NCBI RefSeq assembly: GCF_022919715.1
Contig: NZ_CP095042.1
Coordinates: 992,001 to 1,056,000 of the forward strand
Origin: Agromyces sp. H17E-10
GTDB lineage: Bacteria; Actinomycetota; Actinomycetes; Actinomycetales; Microbacteriaceae
Length of the DNA stretch: 64,000 bases
Direction of reading: 5' to 3'
Shown: piece after piece, positions 24,381-33,154 of the stretch
How the letters are laid out: each line of letters opens with the position of its first letter
How positions within the stretch are numbered: the stretch's first letter is position 1
Notes under the pieces: model-generated
Seen by the model: the letters and a program-made list of their open reading frames with translations, nothing else
Database searches by the model: none
Told to the model about the DNA's origin: nothing
Program-made: the position numbers and the translations under genes

Positions 24381-26258
24381 ATGACGCCGACGAGCGAGAT
24401 GCCGCTGATCCAGCTGCCCGACCGACGGCGGTTGCGCGCCTACGCGTTCGACCCGATGTCGAGCCGCCTCGGCGGGTCGACCCTCAACCTCGACATCCCG
24501 TTCGAGCGCGGGCTTCGTCCCGGGCCGATGGGCCAGCTGATCCAGGTCGTCGACTACGACCCGACCCGCCGTGTGCTCTACCACCCGGTCGACCTCGACC
24601 ACCCCGCGATCCTCGCCCAGGGCGGGCTCGCCCCGTCGGAGCGCGACCCCCGTTCGCACCAGCAGATCGTGTACGGCGTCGCGATGAGCGTCATCGAGCG
24701 CTTCGAGCGGTTCCTCGGGCGGCGCTTCGAGTGGCGCGGCAGCAAGCCCCTGCGACTCGTGCCGCACGCGTTCGAGGGCCGCAACGCGTACTTCGATCCG
24801 AAGCGGCGTGCCGTGCTGTTCGGGTACTTCCTCGCCGACGACGAACCCGGTGCGAATCTGCCGCGCCAGCTCGTGTTCACGTGCCTCTCGACCGACATCA
24901 TCGCCCACGAGGTCACGCACGCCCTCGTCGACCGGCTGCGCGAGTACTTCACCGAGGCGACGAACCCCGACGTCTTCGCATGGCACGAGGCGTTCGCCGA
25001 CCTCGTCGCCCTGTTCCACCACTTCGCGTTCGCCGACATCGTCGCCGGTGCGGTGGCGTCGTCGCAGGCGGACCTCCGATCGGCCGACGCCCTCCTCGAC
25101 CTCGCGAAGGAGTTCGGTGCGACCACCGCGCGCGGCAAGGCCCTGCGCAGCGCGCTCGACTCGAAGCGCACCCCGGCCGCGTTCGCCGCCGCGGTCGAGC
25201 CGCACGAACGCGGCGCGTTCTTCGTCACCGCCGTGTTCGAGGCGTTCCTCGACGTGTACCGGTCGAGCACCGCCGACCTCCGGCGCATCGCGAGCGGAGG
25301 CACAGGCGTGCTCCCGCCCGGCGCCCTGCACCCCGACCTCGTCAACCGGGTCGCCGTCGAAGCGGTGCGCAACGCCGACCGCCTGCTCGGCATGGTCGTG
25401 CGGGCGTTCGAGTACCTGCCCGTCGTCGACGTCACCTTCGGCGACGTCGTGCGGGCGATCGTCACCGCCGACCGCGCCCTCTACCCGGGCGACGCGATGC
25501 GGCTCCGGGCTACGCTCGTCGAGTCGCTGCGGCAGCGGGGCATCTACCCCGACTCGGTCGCCTCCCTCGCCGACGAGGCGCTCGCGTGGCCGGATCCGCC
25601 GATCCCGCTGACGCTCGAGGACGGCCCGCTCGTGCAGCTCGAGACCCTCGTGGTGACGACGACCCTCGACCTCGATGTGCACGGCACCTCCGCCGACGTG
25701 CCGTGGGGGCGCATCGCGACCTCGCTCGAGGCGTGGGGCGCGGCGAACGCCGACGCGCTCGGACTCGACCCCGGGCACGACGTCGACATGATGGGCGCGC
25801 ACGTCTCGTACCTGTCGGCCGCCGACCGGCAGCCACGGCCGATCTTCGTCATCCAGTTCGTGCAGCGGCGCGACGACCTCGAAGCGACCGTCGACACGAA
25901 CGGGATGCCACTCCGGGCGGCCTGCACCGTCATCGCCCGCGTCGACGGGGTGGTCGAGGCGATCGTGACGAAGCCGCTCCCGCGGTCGAGCCCATTGCCC
26001 GAGGACGAGCCCCTCCGCGGGTTCGCTGAGCAGCAGCACGAGGTCGGCACCCGGCGGCTCGCCCGCATGCTCGACTTCGCCGACGGCATCGTCGACGACG
26101 ACCCACTCGCCGCGTGGCTGCCGAACGCCGCCCTCCGCATCGACTTCGCCCACCTGCATCTCGCGGCGGATGCGGCATCCGAACCCGAGAACGAGCCGGA
26201 GCCGTCGCCCGCCAACGGCCCGGCACCCACCACGGAGCAGGCTCATGAGCACGCATGA
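24381..26258 (+). CDS. Gluzincin metallopeptidase-like protein of unknown family
   Basis: A 625-residue protein without signal peptide. A zinc site is clear: HEVTH at residues 176-180 and, 22 residues later, WHEAFAD with Glu203 and Asp207, the E-x-x-x-D pattern of gluzincins such as thermolysin. Residues about 90-310 therefore form a peptidase domain, and about 400-600 a separate beta-rich domain. The tail is Glu/Pro-rich. GGAGG lies 5 nt before ATG 24381. It overlaps the MBL-fold gene by 14 nt. Family not recognised; targets unknown. Confidence 0.85.
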   Translation: MTPTSEMPLIQLPDRRRLRAYAFDPMSSRLGGSTLNLDIPFERGLRPGPMGQLIQVVDYDPTRRVLYHPVDLDHPAILAQGGLAPSERDPRSHQQIVYGVAMSVIERFERFLGRRFEWRGSKPLRLVPHAFEGRNAYFDPKRRAVLFGYFLADDEPGANLPRQLVFTCLSTDIIAHEVTHALVDRLREYFTEATNPDVFAWHEAFADLVALFHHFAFADIVAGAVASSQADLRSADALLDLAKEFGATTARGKALRSALDSKRTPAAFAAAVEPHERGAFFVTAVFEAFLDVYRSSTADLRRIASGGTGVLPPGALHPDLVNRVAVEAVRNADRLLGMVVRAFEYLPVVDVTFGDVVRAIVTADRALYPGDAMRLRATLVESLRQRGIYPDSVASLADEALAWPDPPIPLTLEDGPLVQLETLVVTTTLDLDVHGTSADVPWGRIATSLEAWGAANADALGLDPGHDVDMMGAHVSYLSAADRQPRPIFVIQFVQRRDDLEATVDTNGMPLRAACTVIARVDGVVEAIVTKPLPRSSPLPEDEPLRGFAEQQHEVGTRRLARMLDFADGIVDDDPLAAWLPNAALRIDFAHLHLAADAASEPENEPEPSPANGPAPTTEQAHEHA

Positions 26259-27573
26259 CACCACGGTCAGCGTGAGGATGTACAACGTCGGGTTCGGCGA
26301 TGCCTTCCTCATCACCGTCGACGACGACGACACCGCCTGGCGCATGCTCGTCGACTGCGGTGTGCACTCGCACGGGCGGTTCAAGGTCGACGGTCGGTCA
26401 CGCGAGATCGGCGAGACGGTCTCGACGATCGTCTCCGACCTGCGCTCGGCGTCGACCAACGGCGATCCGCCCCGTCTCGACGTGGTCGTCGCGACTCACC
26501 GCCACACCGACCACGTGAGCGGCTTCGCCGACGCCGAATGGGACGCGGTCGAGGTCGGCGAGGTGTGGGTGTCGTTCGTCGAAGACCCCGACGACACCGA
26601 CGCGGTCGCGCTGCGCACCGGTCAGGTCGAGAGTGCGGAGGCGATCCACGCCGCCGCGCGCACCCTCGCGGCGAGCGATCGGCCGGGCCGTGACTCGCAC
26701 CGGCGCGCACTCGCGGAGGCGCTCGCGCTGAACTCGATGTTCGACGGACCCAATCGCAAGGCGATGTCGCGCCTGCTCAGCGCCGGTGATGGTCGGTTCG
26801 CCGGCGACCCGAGGGTCCGGTTCCTCCCCGACCTCGAGCCCGATCGCAACCGCATCGCGACGTCGGTGGCGGGCGCGTCCGTCACCGTGCTGGGTCCGTC
26901 GCGCGACCCGGCCGACCTCAAGCGGATGGATCCGCCGAAGAAGGACCACTGGATCGCGTACGCCGACGCCCTCGACCCCGAGAAGCCCCATGCGCCGCTT
27001 CCGCTCTTCGCCCCGTCGTTCGCGGTCGAGGCGGGCGCGATCACGGCCGGTCTGTCGGACGACCCGACGCTCGCGGCCCTGCTCGAGGTCGCGGATGACG
27101 CCGACCTCGACGAGCTCGGCTCGGAGCTCGATCCGCTGCTCGCCGCCGCCGCCGTGCTCGAGCGAGCGGTCAACAACACGAGCGTGTTCTTCGTGCTCGA
27201 CGTGCACGGGCATCGGCTGCTGTTCGTGGGCGACTCGCAGGAGGGCGCCTGGCGGCACGTGCTCGACGACCCCGCCGCCCGAACGCACCTCGACGGGCTG
27301 ATCTTCTACAAGATCGGGCACCACGGCTCCCACAATGCGACGCCCCGGCGGTTCGTCGACGAGGTGCTCGCGCACCAGCCCGTCTACGCGATGCTGCCGT
27401 GGGGGTCGGTGCCCGAGTGGGACGACACCATTCCCGAACCGCACCTCATCTCGGCGCTCGGCGACACGGCGGCGAAGATCGTGCGGGCCGACGCGCTCAT
27501 CGACGACCCCATCGTGACCCAGGACCCCGAGAAGCGGTGGACCCAGATCACGTTCACGATCCCGGAGCCGTGA
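26245..27573 (+). CDS. MBL-fold metallohydrolase (ComEC-type)
   Basis: A 442-residue cytosolic metallo-beta-lactamase-fold protein. It has an N-terminal MYNVGFGDAFLITV, the metal motif THRHTDH (His85, His87, Asp89, His90), then LLFVGDSQEG and the ComEC-like KIGHHGSHNATPRRF near the C-terminus. Such stand-alone hydrolases are often found beside peptidase or effector genes, but their substrates are mostly unknown. It overlaps the upstream zincin gene by 14 nt and runs 20 nt into the convergent DUF2235 gene. Confidence 0.88.
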   Translation: MSTHDTTVSVRMYNVGFGDAFLITVDDDDTAWRMLVDCGVHSHGRFKVDGRSREIGETVSTIVSDLRSASTNGDPPRLDVVVATHRHTDHVSGFADAEWDAVEVGEVWVSFVEDPDDTDAVALRTGQVESAEAIHAAARTLAASDRPGRDSHRRALAEALALNSMFDGPNRKAMSRLLSAGDGRFAGDPRVRFLPDLEPDRNRIATSVAGASVTVLGPSRDPADLKRMDPPKKDHWIAYADALDPEKPHAPLPLFAPSFAVEAGAITAGLSDDPTLAALLEVADDADLDELGSELDPLLAAAAVLERAVNNTSVFFVLDVHGHRLLFVGDSQEGAWRHVLDDPAARTHLDGLIFYKIGHHGSHNATPRRFVDEVLAHQPVYAMLPWGSVPEWDDTIPEPHLISALGDTAAKIVRADALIDDPIVTQDPEKRWTQITFTIPEP

Positions 27574-28741
27574 GGGCGCCGGCAGCATCCGCCGCCTTCG
27601 GCGCCTTGAGCGCCTTGGGCGCCTCGGGCGCCTCGGGCGCCGCGATCTCCCGGGGTGTCAGCCAGTCGGTGTCGCCCCACGTCACGCCGGGCCCGAACTC
27701 CGGCAGGTCGCGACCGCCGCCGTCGCGGCGCAGCCGCACGCTCTCGTGCACGACGGCGGATGCCGGGACGCGGCGATGCGCCACCCCGAGCAGCCGCCAC
27801 CAGCCGCTCATGGCTCCCACGCCGCCCTGCACGTCGCCGGCCTCGACGCGGCAACTGCGCTCGTAGCGGTTGCGCCCGCGCGCGGCGAGCAGGATGCCGT
27901 CGTCGATCGCCCCGTCGACGACCCACTTGAGCGAGATGCGGCTGAGGCGATCGTCGGGGAAGCCGCCGCCGACGTCGGTGTGCACGCCCGTGAACCACAT
28001 CTCCTCGAGCCGTGGCCGGGGCGCCTCGGGGTCGGGCGTGACCGGTGCAGGCAGGAACGGGCGCCGCCACTCGTGGATCGACAGCGCGTGACGCACGTGG
28101 TCGGCCATGCCGAGCTTGTTCGTGTCGCGCCAGTGCACCTCCCACCGCAGCATCCCGACCGATTTCACCGTGTCCCACAGGCCGAGGTAGGCGATCGGCG
28201 GCGTCGTGCGGCCCTCGTCGTCGACCGGCCGGCCGAACAGCTCGGCGGTCTTGTGGGCGTCGCCCCAGAAGGCCGCCTCCTGCGCGTCGTCCGCGGCGGC
28301 CGCCGGGCGTCGCCGCCGGTCGTCGTGGCGACGGGTGTAGGTGGCGACCACGTATTCGACGAGGTTCTCCGAGCCGGGGCGCACGAGGCCGACGTTCCTG
28401 AGCATGCCGGCGAGCGCCCGTGCGGTGTAGGCGCCGCGGCTGAAGCCGAAGAGGTAGATGCGATCGCCCGGCACCCAGTTGTTCGCGAGCCACAGGTACG
28501 CCTCACCGAGGTTGCGCCGGATCCCCGTTCCGAACGCGAGCCCGAACAGCTTCGACAGGGCACGGGCCGCCGGCGACCAGGCGCCCGCGGCGGCCTGCGT
28601 GCCGAGGCCGGGGTCGTAATAGGCGACCTGCTTCGCCGGATCGGAGAGGTCGAGCATCGAGTAGAGCAGCACGACGTTCGAGTTCCTCGTCGCCCGGACC
28701 TGCGCGCCGGTGCCGTCGAAGCACATGACGATGTTCTTCAC
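27554..28741 (-). CDS. DUF2235 alpha/beta-hydrolase (Tle1-like phospholipase fold)
   Basis: A 395-residue protein with the DUF2235 signature: CFDGTG at residues 7-12, and the nucleophile elbow LFGFSRGAYTAR (Ser101). LGLWDTV and the conserved EMWFTGVHTDVGGG (Asp and His) follow. This is the fold of T6SS Tle1 phospholipases, but DUF2235 proteins also occur widely without secretion systems. The C-terminus is a low-complexity tail of APEAPEAPKALKAPK type. GTG 28741 is supported by GGAG 5 nt upstream. It overlaps the convergent MBL gene by 20 bp. The 257-bp gap to the ROK gene holds no supported gene. Confidence 0.88.
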   Translation of the reverse strand: MKNIVMCFDGTGAQVRATRNSNVVLLYSMLDLSDPAKQVAYYDPGLGTQAAAGAWSPAARALSKLFGLAFGTGIRRNLGEAYLWLANNWVPGDRIYLFGFSRGAYTARALAGMLRNVGLVRPGSENLVEYVVATYTRRHDDRRRRPAAAADDAQEAAFWGDAHKTAELFGRPVDDEGRTTPPIAYLGLWDTVKSVGMLRWEVHWRDTNKLGMADHVRHALSIHEWRRPFLPAPVTPDPEAPRPRLEEMWFTGVHTDVGGGFPDDRLSRISLKWVVDGAIDDGILLAARGRNRYERSCRVEAGDVQGGVGAMSGWWRLLGVAHRRVPASAVVHESVRLRRDGGGRDLPEFGPGVTWGDTDWLTPREIAAPEAPEAPKALKAPKAADAAGALTAPGS

Positions 28742-28998
28742 GATCGCTCCCCCTCCGCCATCGCCTGGGGCTCGGGCCGAGCCCGTCACGGTGCGAACGC
28801 TACGCCGACGGCGACGGGCGCTCCTCAGCGCTGACACTGAGTTCCGCGGCGGCGCGTTCGGGCCGTTCGACCTCCGCCCTCGAGCAGGACCATTCGACCG
28901 ACACCCTCGCATTCGGACGTGAATGTCGGATGCTCCTGTCCAAGCGTCGCACTCGACGACCGAGAGCCTCACGGCGCCTCGACCGGCTCGACGACCGG

Positions 28999-30198
28999 TT
29001 ACGACGCGCGCTCGGTGAGCGGCAGCGCGTCGCCGAGGATCGGCGCGAGCGCCGAGCGGGCCGGGCCGAGGTGGCGGCCGAGCTCGGGTCGTCCGTACCG
29101 GATCGGCACCGGCGCCGTGCCCTTCGCGGGATACATCTCGAACTCGTCGCGCAGCGTGCCGAGGAAGTGCGGGCCGAGCGCCGGGGCGGCGCCGGCGATG
29201 ACGACCTCCTGCGGGTCGAGCAGCGCCGCCATGATGCGCAGCGCCCGTGAGAGCGCGCGGGCTCCGAACGCCATGCGCTCGCGCGACTCGGCGGTCGACG
29301 CGAGCAGGCTCGTGTCGTGCTCGTCGAGCTCGTCGGTGTAGGCGTCGCCGAGCATCGCGCTCATGGAGGCCGCCGACTCGAGGCATCCCGACAGACCGCA
29401 CCGGCAGATCGCCCGGCTGCCCTCGAAGACGACGCGCACGTGACCTATCTCACCCGCACGGCCGGTCGCGCCGGCCATGAGCGCGCCGCCGTTGGTGACC
29501 GCGGCGCCGACACCCTCGCCGAGGTGCACGACGAGCCGGACCGCGCCGTCGGCGGCGTCGGCCGCCTCGGTGAGCGCCTCGGCGTCGACGTCGTTGACGA
29601 CCGAGGTCGGCACGCCGATCGCCTCCTCGAGGATGCTCGCGACGGGCACGGCGTACCAGTCGAGCTGCACGCTGTCCACGACGACGCCGTCGTTCGTGAC
29701 GCCGGGCACCTGCACGCACGCGGCGAGCAGGCGCGACTCGACGCCGTCGGCGAGCGCGCGCACCGCATCGACGACGGCCGAGGTCTCGACCTTGCCCGTG
29801 AGCTCGACCCGGCTGTTCGCCACCGTGCGACCGGCGAGGTCGACGAGCGCGGCGTCGATCGCACGGGTGCGCACGACCGCGACCGCGATGAGGTGCGTGC
29901 TCGTGTCGATCGCGAGGCTCGTCGCCCGCTTGCCGCCCGTGCTCTCGGCCTGGCCGGTCTCGGTGACGAGGCCCAGCTCGATGAGCTCGGCGACGAGCGA
30001 CGAGGCGGTCGCCGAGGTGAGGCCGGTCTGCCGGGCGATGACCGCCCGCGTGACCGGGGCGGGTTCGCGGGCGATGAGGCTCAACGCGCGCAGCAGGTTC
30101 TCACGACGGATCGCCGTCTGTGCGTCGACGACGCCCGTGCTCGCGAACCGACGCTGGAGGTCGTGCTTGCGCTGCGGGGTCACGGTGCTCACGGTCAT
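28999..30198 (-). CDS. ROK family transcriptional regulator (NagC/XylR-like)
   Basis: A 399-residue repressor: winged-helix DNA-binding domain (residues about 28-95, NLLRALSLIAREPAPVTRAVIARQTGLTSATASSLVAELIELGLV) followed by a ROK sugar-binding domain. The latter has the cysteine zinc cluster CRCGLSGCLE and the ROK signature around GRAGEIGHVRVV. It is divergent from the GH84 hexosaminidase gene, and a palindrome with an AT-rich core typical for ROK repressors lies between them. Inducer is probably GlcNAc or a related sugar, inferred from the neighbour. Confidence 0.92.
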   Translation of the reverse strand: MTVSTVTPQRKHDLQRRFASTGVVDAQTAIRRENLLRALSLIAREPAPVTRAVIARQTGLTSATASSLVAELIELGLVTETGQAESTGGKRATSLAIDTSTHLIAVAVVRTRAIDAALVDLAGRTVANSRVELTGKVETSAVVDAVRALADGVESRLLAACVQVPGVTNDGVVVDSVQLDWYAVPVASILEEAIGVPTSVVNDVDAEALTEAADAADGAVRLVVHLGEGVGAAVTNGGALMAGATGRAGEIGHVRVVFEGSRAICRCGLSGCLESAASMSAMLGDAYTDELDEHDTSLLASTAESRERMAFGARALSRALRIMAALLDPQEVVIAGAAPALGPHFLGTLRDEFEMYPAKGTAPVPIRYGRPELGRHLGPARSALAPILGDALPLTERAS

Positions 30199-30328
30199 GG
30201 TCTCCTCGATCGGGCGAAGCGGTCGCGGGCGGTGGAACAGCCGGCCCGCGAGCGATCACGGGCCGTCCGGCGTGCGGCCCACGACGCGGTCTCGGGTCGC
30301 GCTACCGGGCTCGAGAACATCTTGCCCC

Positions 30329-30358
30329 TTGACGCCTCGACCGCGAATCGCCTAGGTT
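30329..30358 (+). promoter_or_regulatory. Sigma-70-type promoter of the GH84 gene
   Basis: TTGACG (30329-30334), an 18-bp spacer and TAGGTT (30353-30358). The operator palindrome follows immediately, placing it over the expected transcription start. Confidence 0.6.
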
Positions 30359-30365
30359 CGTACCA

Positions 30366-30381
30366 ACTTAGTTTACTAAGT
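30366..30381. promoter_or_regulatory. ROK-type operator ACTTAGTTTACTAAGT
   Basis: A perfect inverted repeat: ACTTAG, TTTA, CTAAGT. It resembles ROK (NagC/XylR) binding sites with a TTAG-N-CTAA frame. It lies downstream of the -10 element of the GH84 promoter, where a bound repressor blocks transcription, and 168 bp from the divergent ROK gene start. Confidence 0.75.
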
Positions 30382-30425
30382 CAACAAAGTGGGCCTGATG
30401 CACGGGAATCCGACTCCCGTCGCGC

Positions 30426-30458
30426 GAGTCCCGCGGTCGGGGATTGGCCGCGGGACTC
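30426..30458 (+). other. Strong hairpin in the long GH84 leader
   Basis: GAGTCCCGCGG (30426-30436) and CCGCGGGACTC (30448-30458) pair perfectly over 11 bp with an 11-nt loop. From the inferred start site to the GH84 start codon the leader is about 230 nt. The hairpin could be an attenuator or a stabilising element; no leader peptide is evident. The full gap 30199-30599 contains promoter, operator and this hairpin and no gene. Confidence 0.55.
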
Positions 30459-30599
30459 CGGCTCCGTCTGCGCGCCCTACCGCGACCTCCGCCGTGCTGC
30501 GCGCCGACGCCCGGGCGGCGCAGCGAGCGGCATCCGGGTTCGAACGGCGTCGCCGACCGACGCCGAACAGACAGTGTCGTCGAGAAATTGGAGGCAATG

Positions 30600-32960
30600 A
30601 TGCAATCGATTCGCAAGACGTTGATGGCCACGGCGGGAGTCTGCGCCGTGGCCCTGGCCGGGGTGCTGATGCCGCTCCCGGCCGCCGCCGCGCCACCCGC
30701 CGGCGAGCTGCCCACCGTGAGCCCGACCCCGCAGTCGATCGACCGGGCCAGCTCCGACCTGAACGTGCCGGGGCGCGTCGAGGTCGTCGTCGACGACGGC
30801 ACGGATGCCGCGGCCCTCGCCGCCCTGCGCGAGACGCTCACCGCCCACGGCGTCGACCGCATCGACGAGCGTGCGAAGCGCAGCGGCACCGCCCCGCTCA
30901 CGATCGAGCTGGGCGCGACGACGCGCGCCGACATCGCGGCGGCGCTCGCCGGCACCGAGGTGCCCGAGCATGCGGAGGGCTACGCGATCCGCGCCGACCG
31001 TTCGAGCGGCCCCCTCGGCACCGTCGCCCTCGGCGGCGTCGACGCGGCCGGCCAGTTCTACGCGGTGAAGACGCTCGAGCAGCTCTTCGTACCGAAGGAC
31101 GACGGCGGCTACCGCATCGCCGGCGCCTCGGTCAGCGACTTCCCGTCGATGCCGCTGCGCGGCACGATCGAGGGCTTCTACGGCAACCCGTGGACCCACG
31201 AGGAGCGCCTCGACCAGCTCGAGTTCTACGGCGACGTGAAGGCGAACACCTACATCTACGCGCCGAAGGACGACCCGTACCACCGCGACAAGTGGCGCGA
31301 CCCGTACCCCGCCGACAAGCTCGCCGAGCTCGGCGACCTCGTGCAGACGGCGACCGACAACCACGTGCGGTTCACGTTCGCCCTCTCCCCCGGCAACACG
31401 GTCTGCTACTCCAGCGACGGCGACTACCAGGCGCTGACCGGCAAGATGCAGCAGATGTACGACCTCGGGGTGCGCGCGTTCAACATCCCGCTCGACGACA
31501 TCAACCTCGGCAGCTGGCACTGCGACGCCGACCGCACCGCGTTCGGCGCACCGAGCGCCCGCACGGCCGGCATCGCGCAGGCCACCTTCCTCGACCGGGT
31601 GCAGAAGGAGTTCATCGAGACCCACGAGGGTGCCTACCCGCTGCAGATGGTGCCGACCGAGTACTACAACACGACCGACTCGGGCTACAAGACCGCGCTG
31701 CGCGGCATGGACGAGGACGTCGTCGTGATGTGGACCGGCGAGGGCGTCGTGCCCCAGGAGGTCACGGTCGACCAGGCGAAGAAGGCCGCGACCGTGTTCG
31801 GCGGCCCGACCTTCCTGTGGGACAACTACCCCGTGAACGACTACGGGCAGACCTCGGGCCGGCTGCTGCTCGCGCCCTACGACAAGCGCGAGGCCGGCCT
31901 CGGCGAGTACCTCGCCGGCATCGTCTCGAACCCGATGAACCAGGCCGCCGCGAGCAAGATCGCGATCTTCGGCGTCGCCGACTTCACGTGGAACGACGAG
32001 GCGTACGACGCCGAGCACAACTGGGACCAGGCGCTGCGATTCATCGCGAACGGGGATGCCGCGACGGCCGCTTCGCTGCGCGTCTTCGCCGACCTGAACC
32101 ACCTCGCGCCGAGCTTCGGTGCGCCGTGGCAGCCGCAGTCGCCCGAGCTGAACGCGCGCATCGCGGCGTTCTGGGAGAGCTGGGACGCGGGCGACAAGGC
32201 CGGTGCCGTCGCCGGACTGCGTTCGTACGCCGTCGCCATCGCCGACGCACCCGACGCGATCCGCAGCGGGCCGACCGACCCGGCGTTCCTCTCGGACGCG
32301 AGCCCCTGGCTCGACGCGACGAAGCTCTGGGGCGACGCGACCGTCGAACTGCTCGACGCCGTGCAGGCGCGCATCGACGGCGACCAGGCGTCGTCCGACT
32401 CGCTCGCCGCCTCGGCGAAGGCCACGGCGGCCCAGGCCGCGGCCGTCGTGGTCGACCCGGCCGACAACACATGGGGCAAGGCCAAGGTGCGCATCGCCGA
32501 CGGCGTGCTCGACGTGTTCCACGGCCGCATCGGGTTCACGCTCGCGATGTGGGACGCCGGCGACGTCGTCAACGTCGCCCCGAAGGGCACGGCGACCGCG
32601 TCGAGCGTCGAGGTGCCGCAATTCGGCGTGGCGAACGTCAACGACGACAAGGCGACGACCCGCTGGGCGTCGGGCTACAGCGACGACTCGTGGGTGCAGG
32701 TGAAGCTCGCCGAACCGACGGTCGTGCGCGGCATCACCCTCAACTGGGAGTCGGCCTGCGCGAATGCGTACGAGCTGCAGACCTCGAACGACGGGGTGAC
32801 CTGGACGACGATCCGCACGGTGAACGACTCGACCTGCGGGCTCGACCTCTTCACGTTCGACGAGGCCGCCCCGGTGCAGTACGTGCGCATGCAGGGCATC
32901 GACCGCAAGACCACGTGGGGCTACTCGATCTGGGAGTTCGGCATCTACGCGGCGAAGTGA
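30600..32960 (+). CDS. Secreted GH84 beta-N-acetylhexosaminidase/hyaluronidase with C-terminal CBM32
   Basis: A 786-residue exported enzyme: Sec signal peptide (residues 1-31, ending PAAAA), a GH20b-like N-terminal domain (about 40-165), then the GH84 barrel. The barrel shows LRGTIEGFYGNPWTHEERL and the catalytic Asp pair in FNIPLDDINLG (Asp299-Asp300), and the helical linker domain characteristic of NagJ/O-GlcNAcase-type enzymes follows. The C-terminal 140 residues are an F5/8-type C (CBM32) domain (TATASSVEVPQFGVANVNDD). It probably releases GlcNAc from glycans outside the cell. The second ATG (30600) is chosen: GGAGG lies 5 nt before it, and only 2 nt before 30597. Confidence 0.93.
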   Translation: MQSIRKTLMATAGVCAVALAGVLMPLPAAAAPPAGELPTVSPTPQSIDRASSDLNVPGRVEVVVDDGTDAAALAALRETLTAHGVDRIDERAKRSGTAPLTIELGATTRADIAAALAGTEVPEHAEGYAIRADRSSGPLGTVALGGVDAAGQFYAVKTLEQLFVPKDDGGYRIAGASVSDFPSMPLRGTIEGFYGNPWTHEERLDQLEFYGDVKANTYIYAPKDDPYHRDKWRDPYPADKLAELGDLVQTATDNHVRFTFALSPGNTVCYSSDGDYQALTGKMQQMYDLGVRAFNIPLDDINLGSWHCDADRTAFGAPSARTAGIAQATFLDRVQKEFIETHEGAYPLQMVPTEYYNTTDSGYKTALRGMDEDVVVMWTGEGVVPQEVTVDQAKKAATVFGGPTFLWDNYPVNDYGQTSGRLLLAPYDKREAGLGEYLAGIVSNPMNQAAASKIAIFGVADFTWNDEAYDAEHNWDQALRFIANGDAATAASLRVFADLNHLAPSFGAPWQPQSPELNARIAAFWESWDAGDKAGAVAGLRSYAVAIADAPDAIRSGPTDPAFLSDASPWLDATKLWGDATVELLDAVQARIDGDQASSDSLAASAKATAAQAAAVVVDPADNTWGKAKVRIADGVLDVFHGRIGFTLAMWDAGDVVNVAPKGTATASSVEVPQFGVANVNDDKATTRWASGYSDDSWVQVKLAEPTVVRGITLNWESACANAYELQTSNDGVTWTTIRTVNDSTCGLDLFTFDEAAPVQYVRMQGIDRKTTWGYSIWEFGIYAAK

Positions 32961-32975
32961 GGCCGCTCTGACCGG

Positions 32976-33009
32976 TGCCCTCCCACTCCTCTACGGGTGG
33001 GAGGGCACT
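32976..33009 (+). terminator. Factor-independent terminator-like hairpin after the GH84 gene
   Basis: GTGCCCTCCCAC (32976-32987) pairs with GTGGGAGGGCAC (32998-33009) across a 10-nt loop, starting 16 bp past the stop codon. It lacks a T tract. Confidence 0.8.
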
Positions 33010-33092
33010 CCGCTGCGCGGGTGTCGCACATTCCTGCGCTCCGCGACTCCTCGGGATGCCGCGGCCGTCTCGGGGCTCGGGTTCCTCGTTCG

Positions 33093-33137
33093 GGCTGTGC
33101 AAGTTCCGCCTCACGATGAGGCGGAACTTGCACAGCC
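33093..33137. repeat. 45-bp perfect palindrome (21-bp arms, 3-nt loop)
   Basis: Arms 33093-33113 and 33117-33137 are perfectly complementary with the loop CGA. The core AGTTCCGCCTCA...TGAGGCGGAACT recurs at 22735. It sits between the convergent GH84 and phosphotransferase genes and could serve both as terminator; perfect arms of this length suggest a mobile REP-like element. Confidence 0.9.
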
Positions 33138-33154
33138 GTGACGACGATCGTCTC

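Noticed and set aside
27554..28741. Type VI secretion phospholipase effector
   Set aside because: The fold is Tle1-like, but no VgrG, Hcp, PAAR or immunity-like neighbour is present and T6SS is not expected in a Gram-positive actinobacterium.
30389..30599. N-terminal extension or leader peptide of the GH84 protein
   Set aside because: Frames reading through this stretch lack a start with a good SD and would bury the signal peptide; the 30600 start has both.
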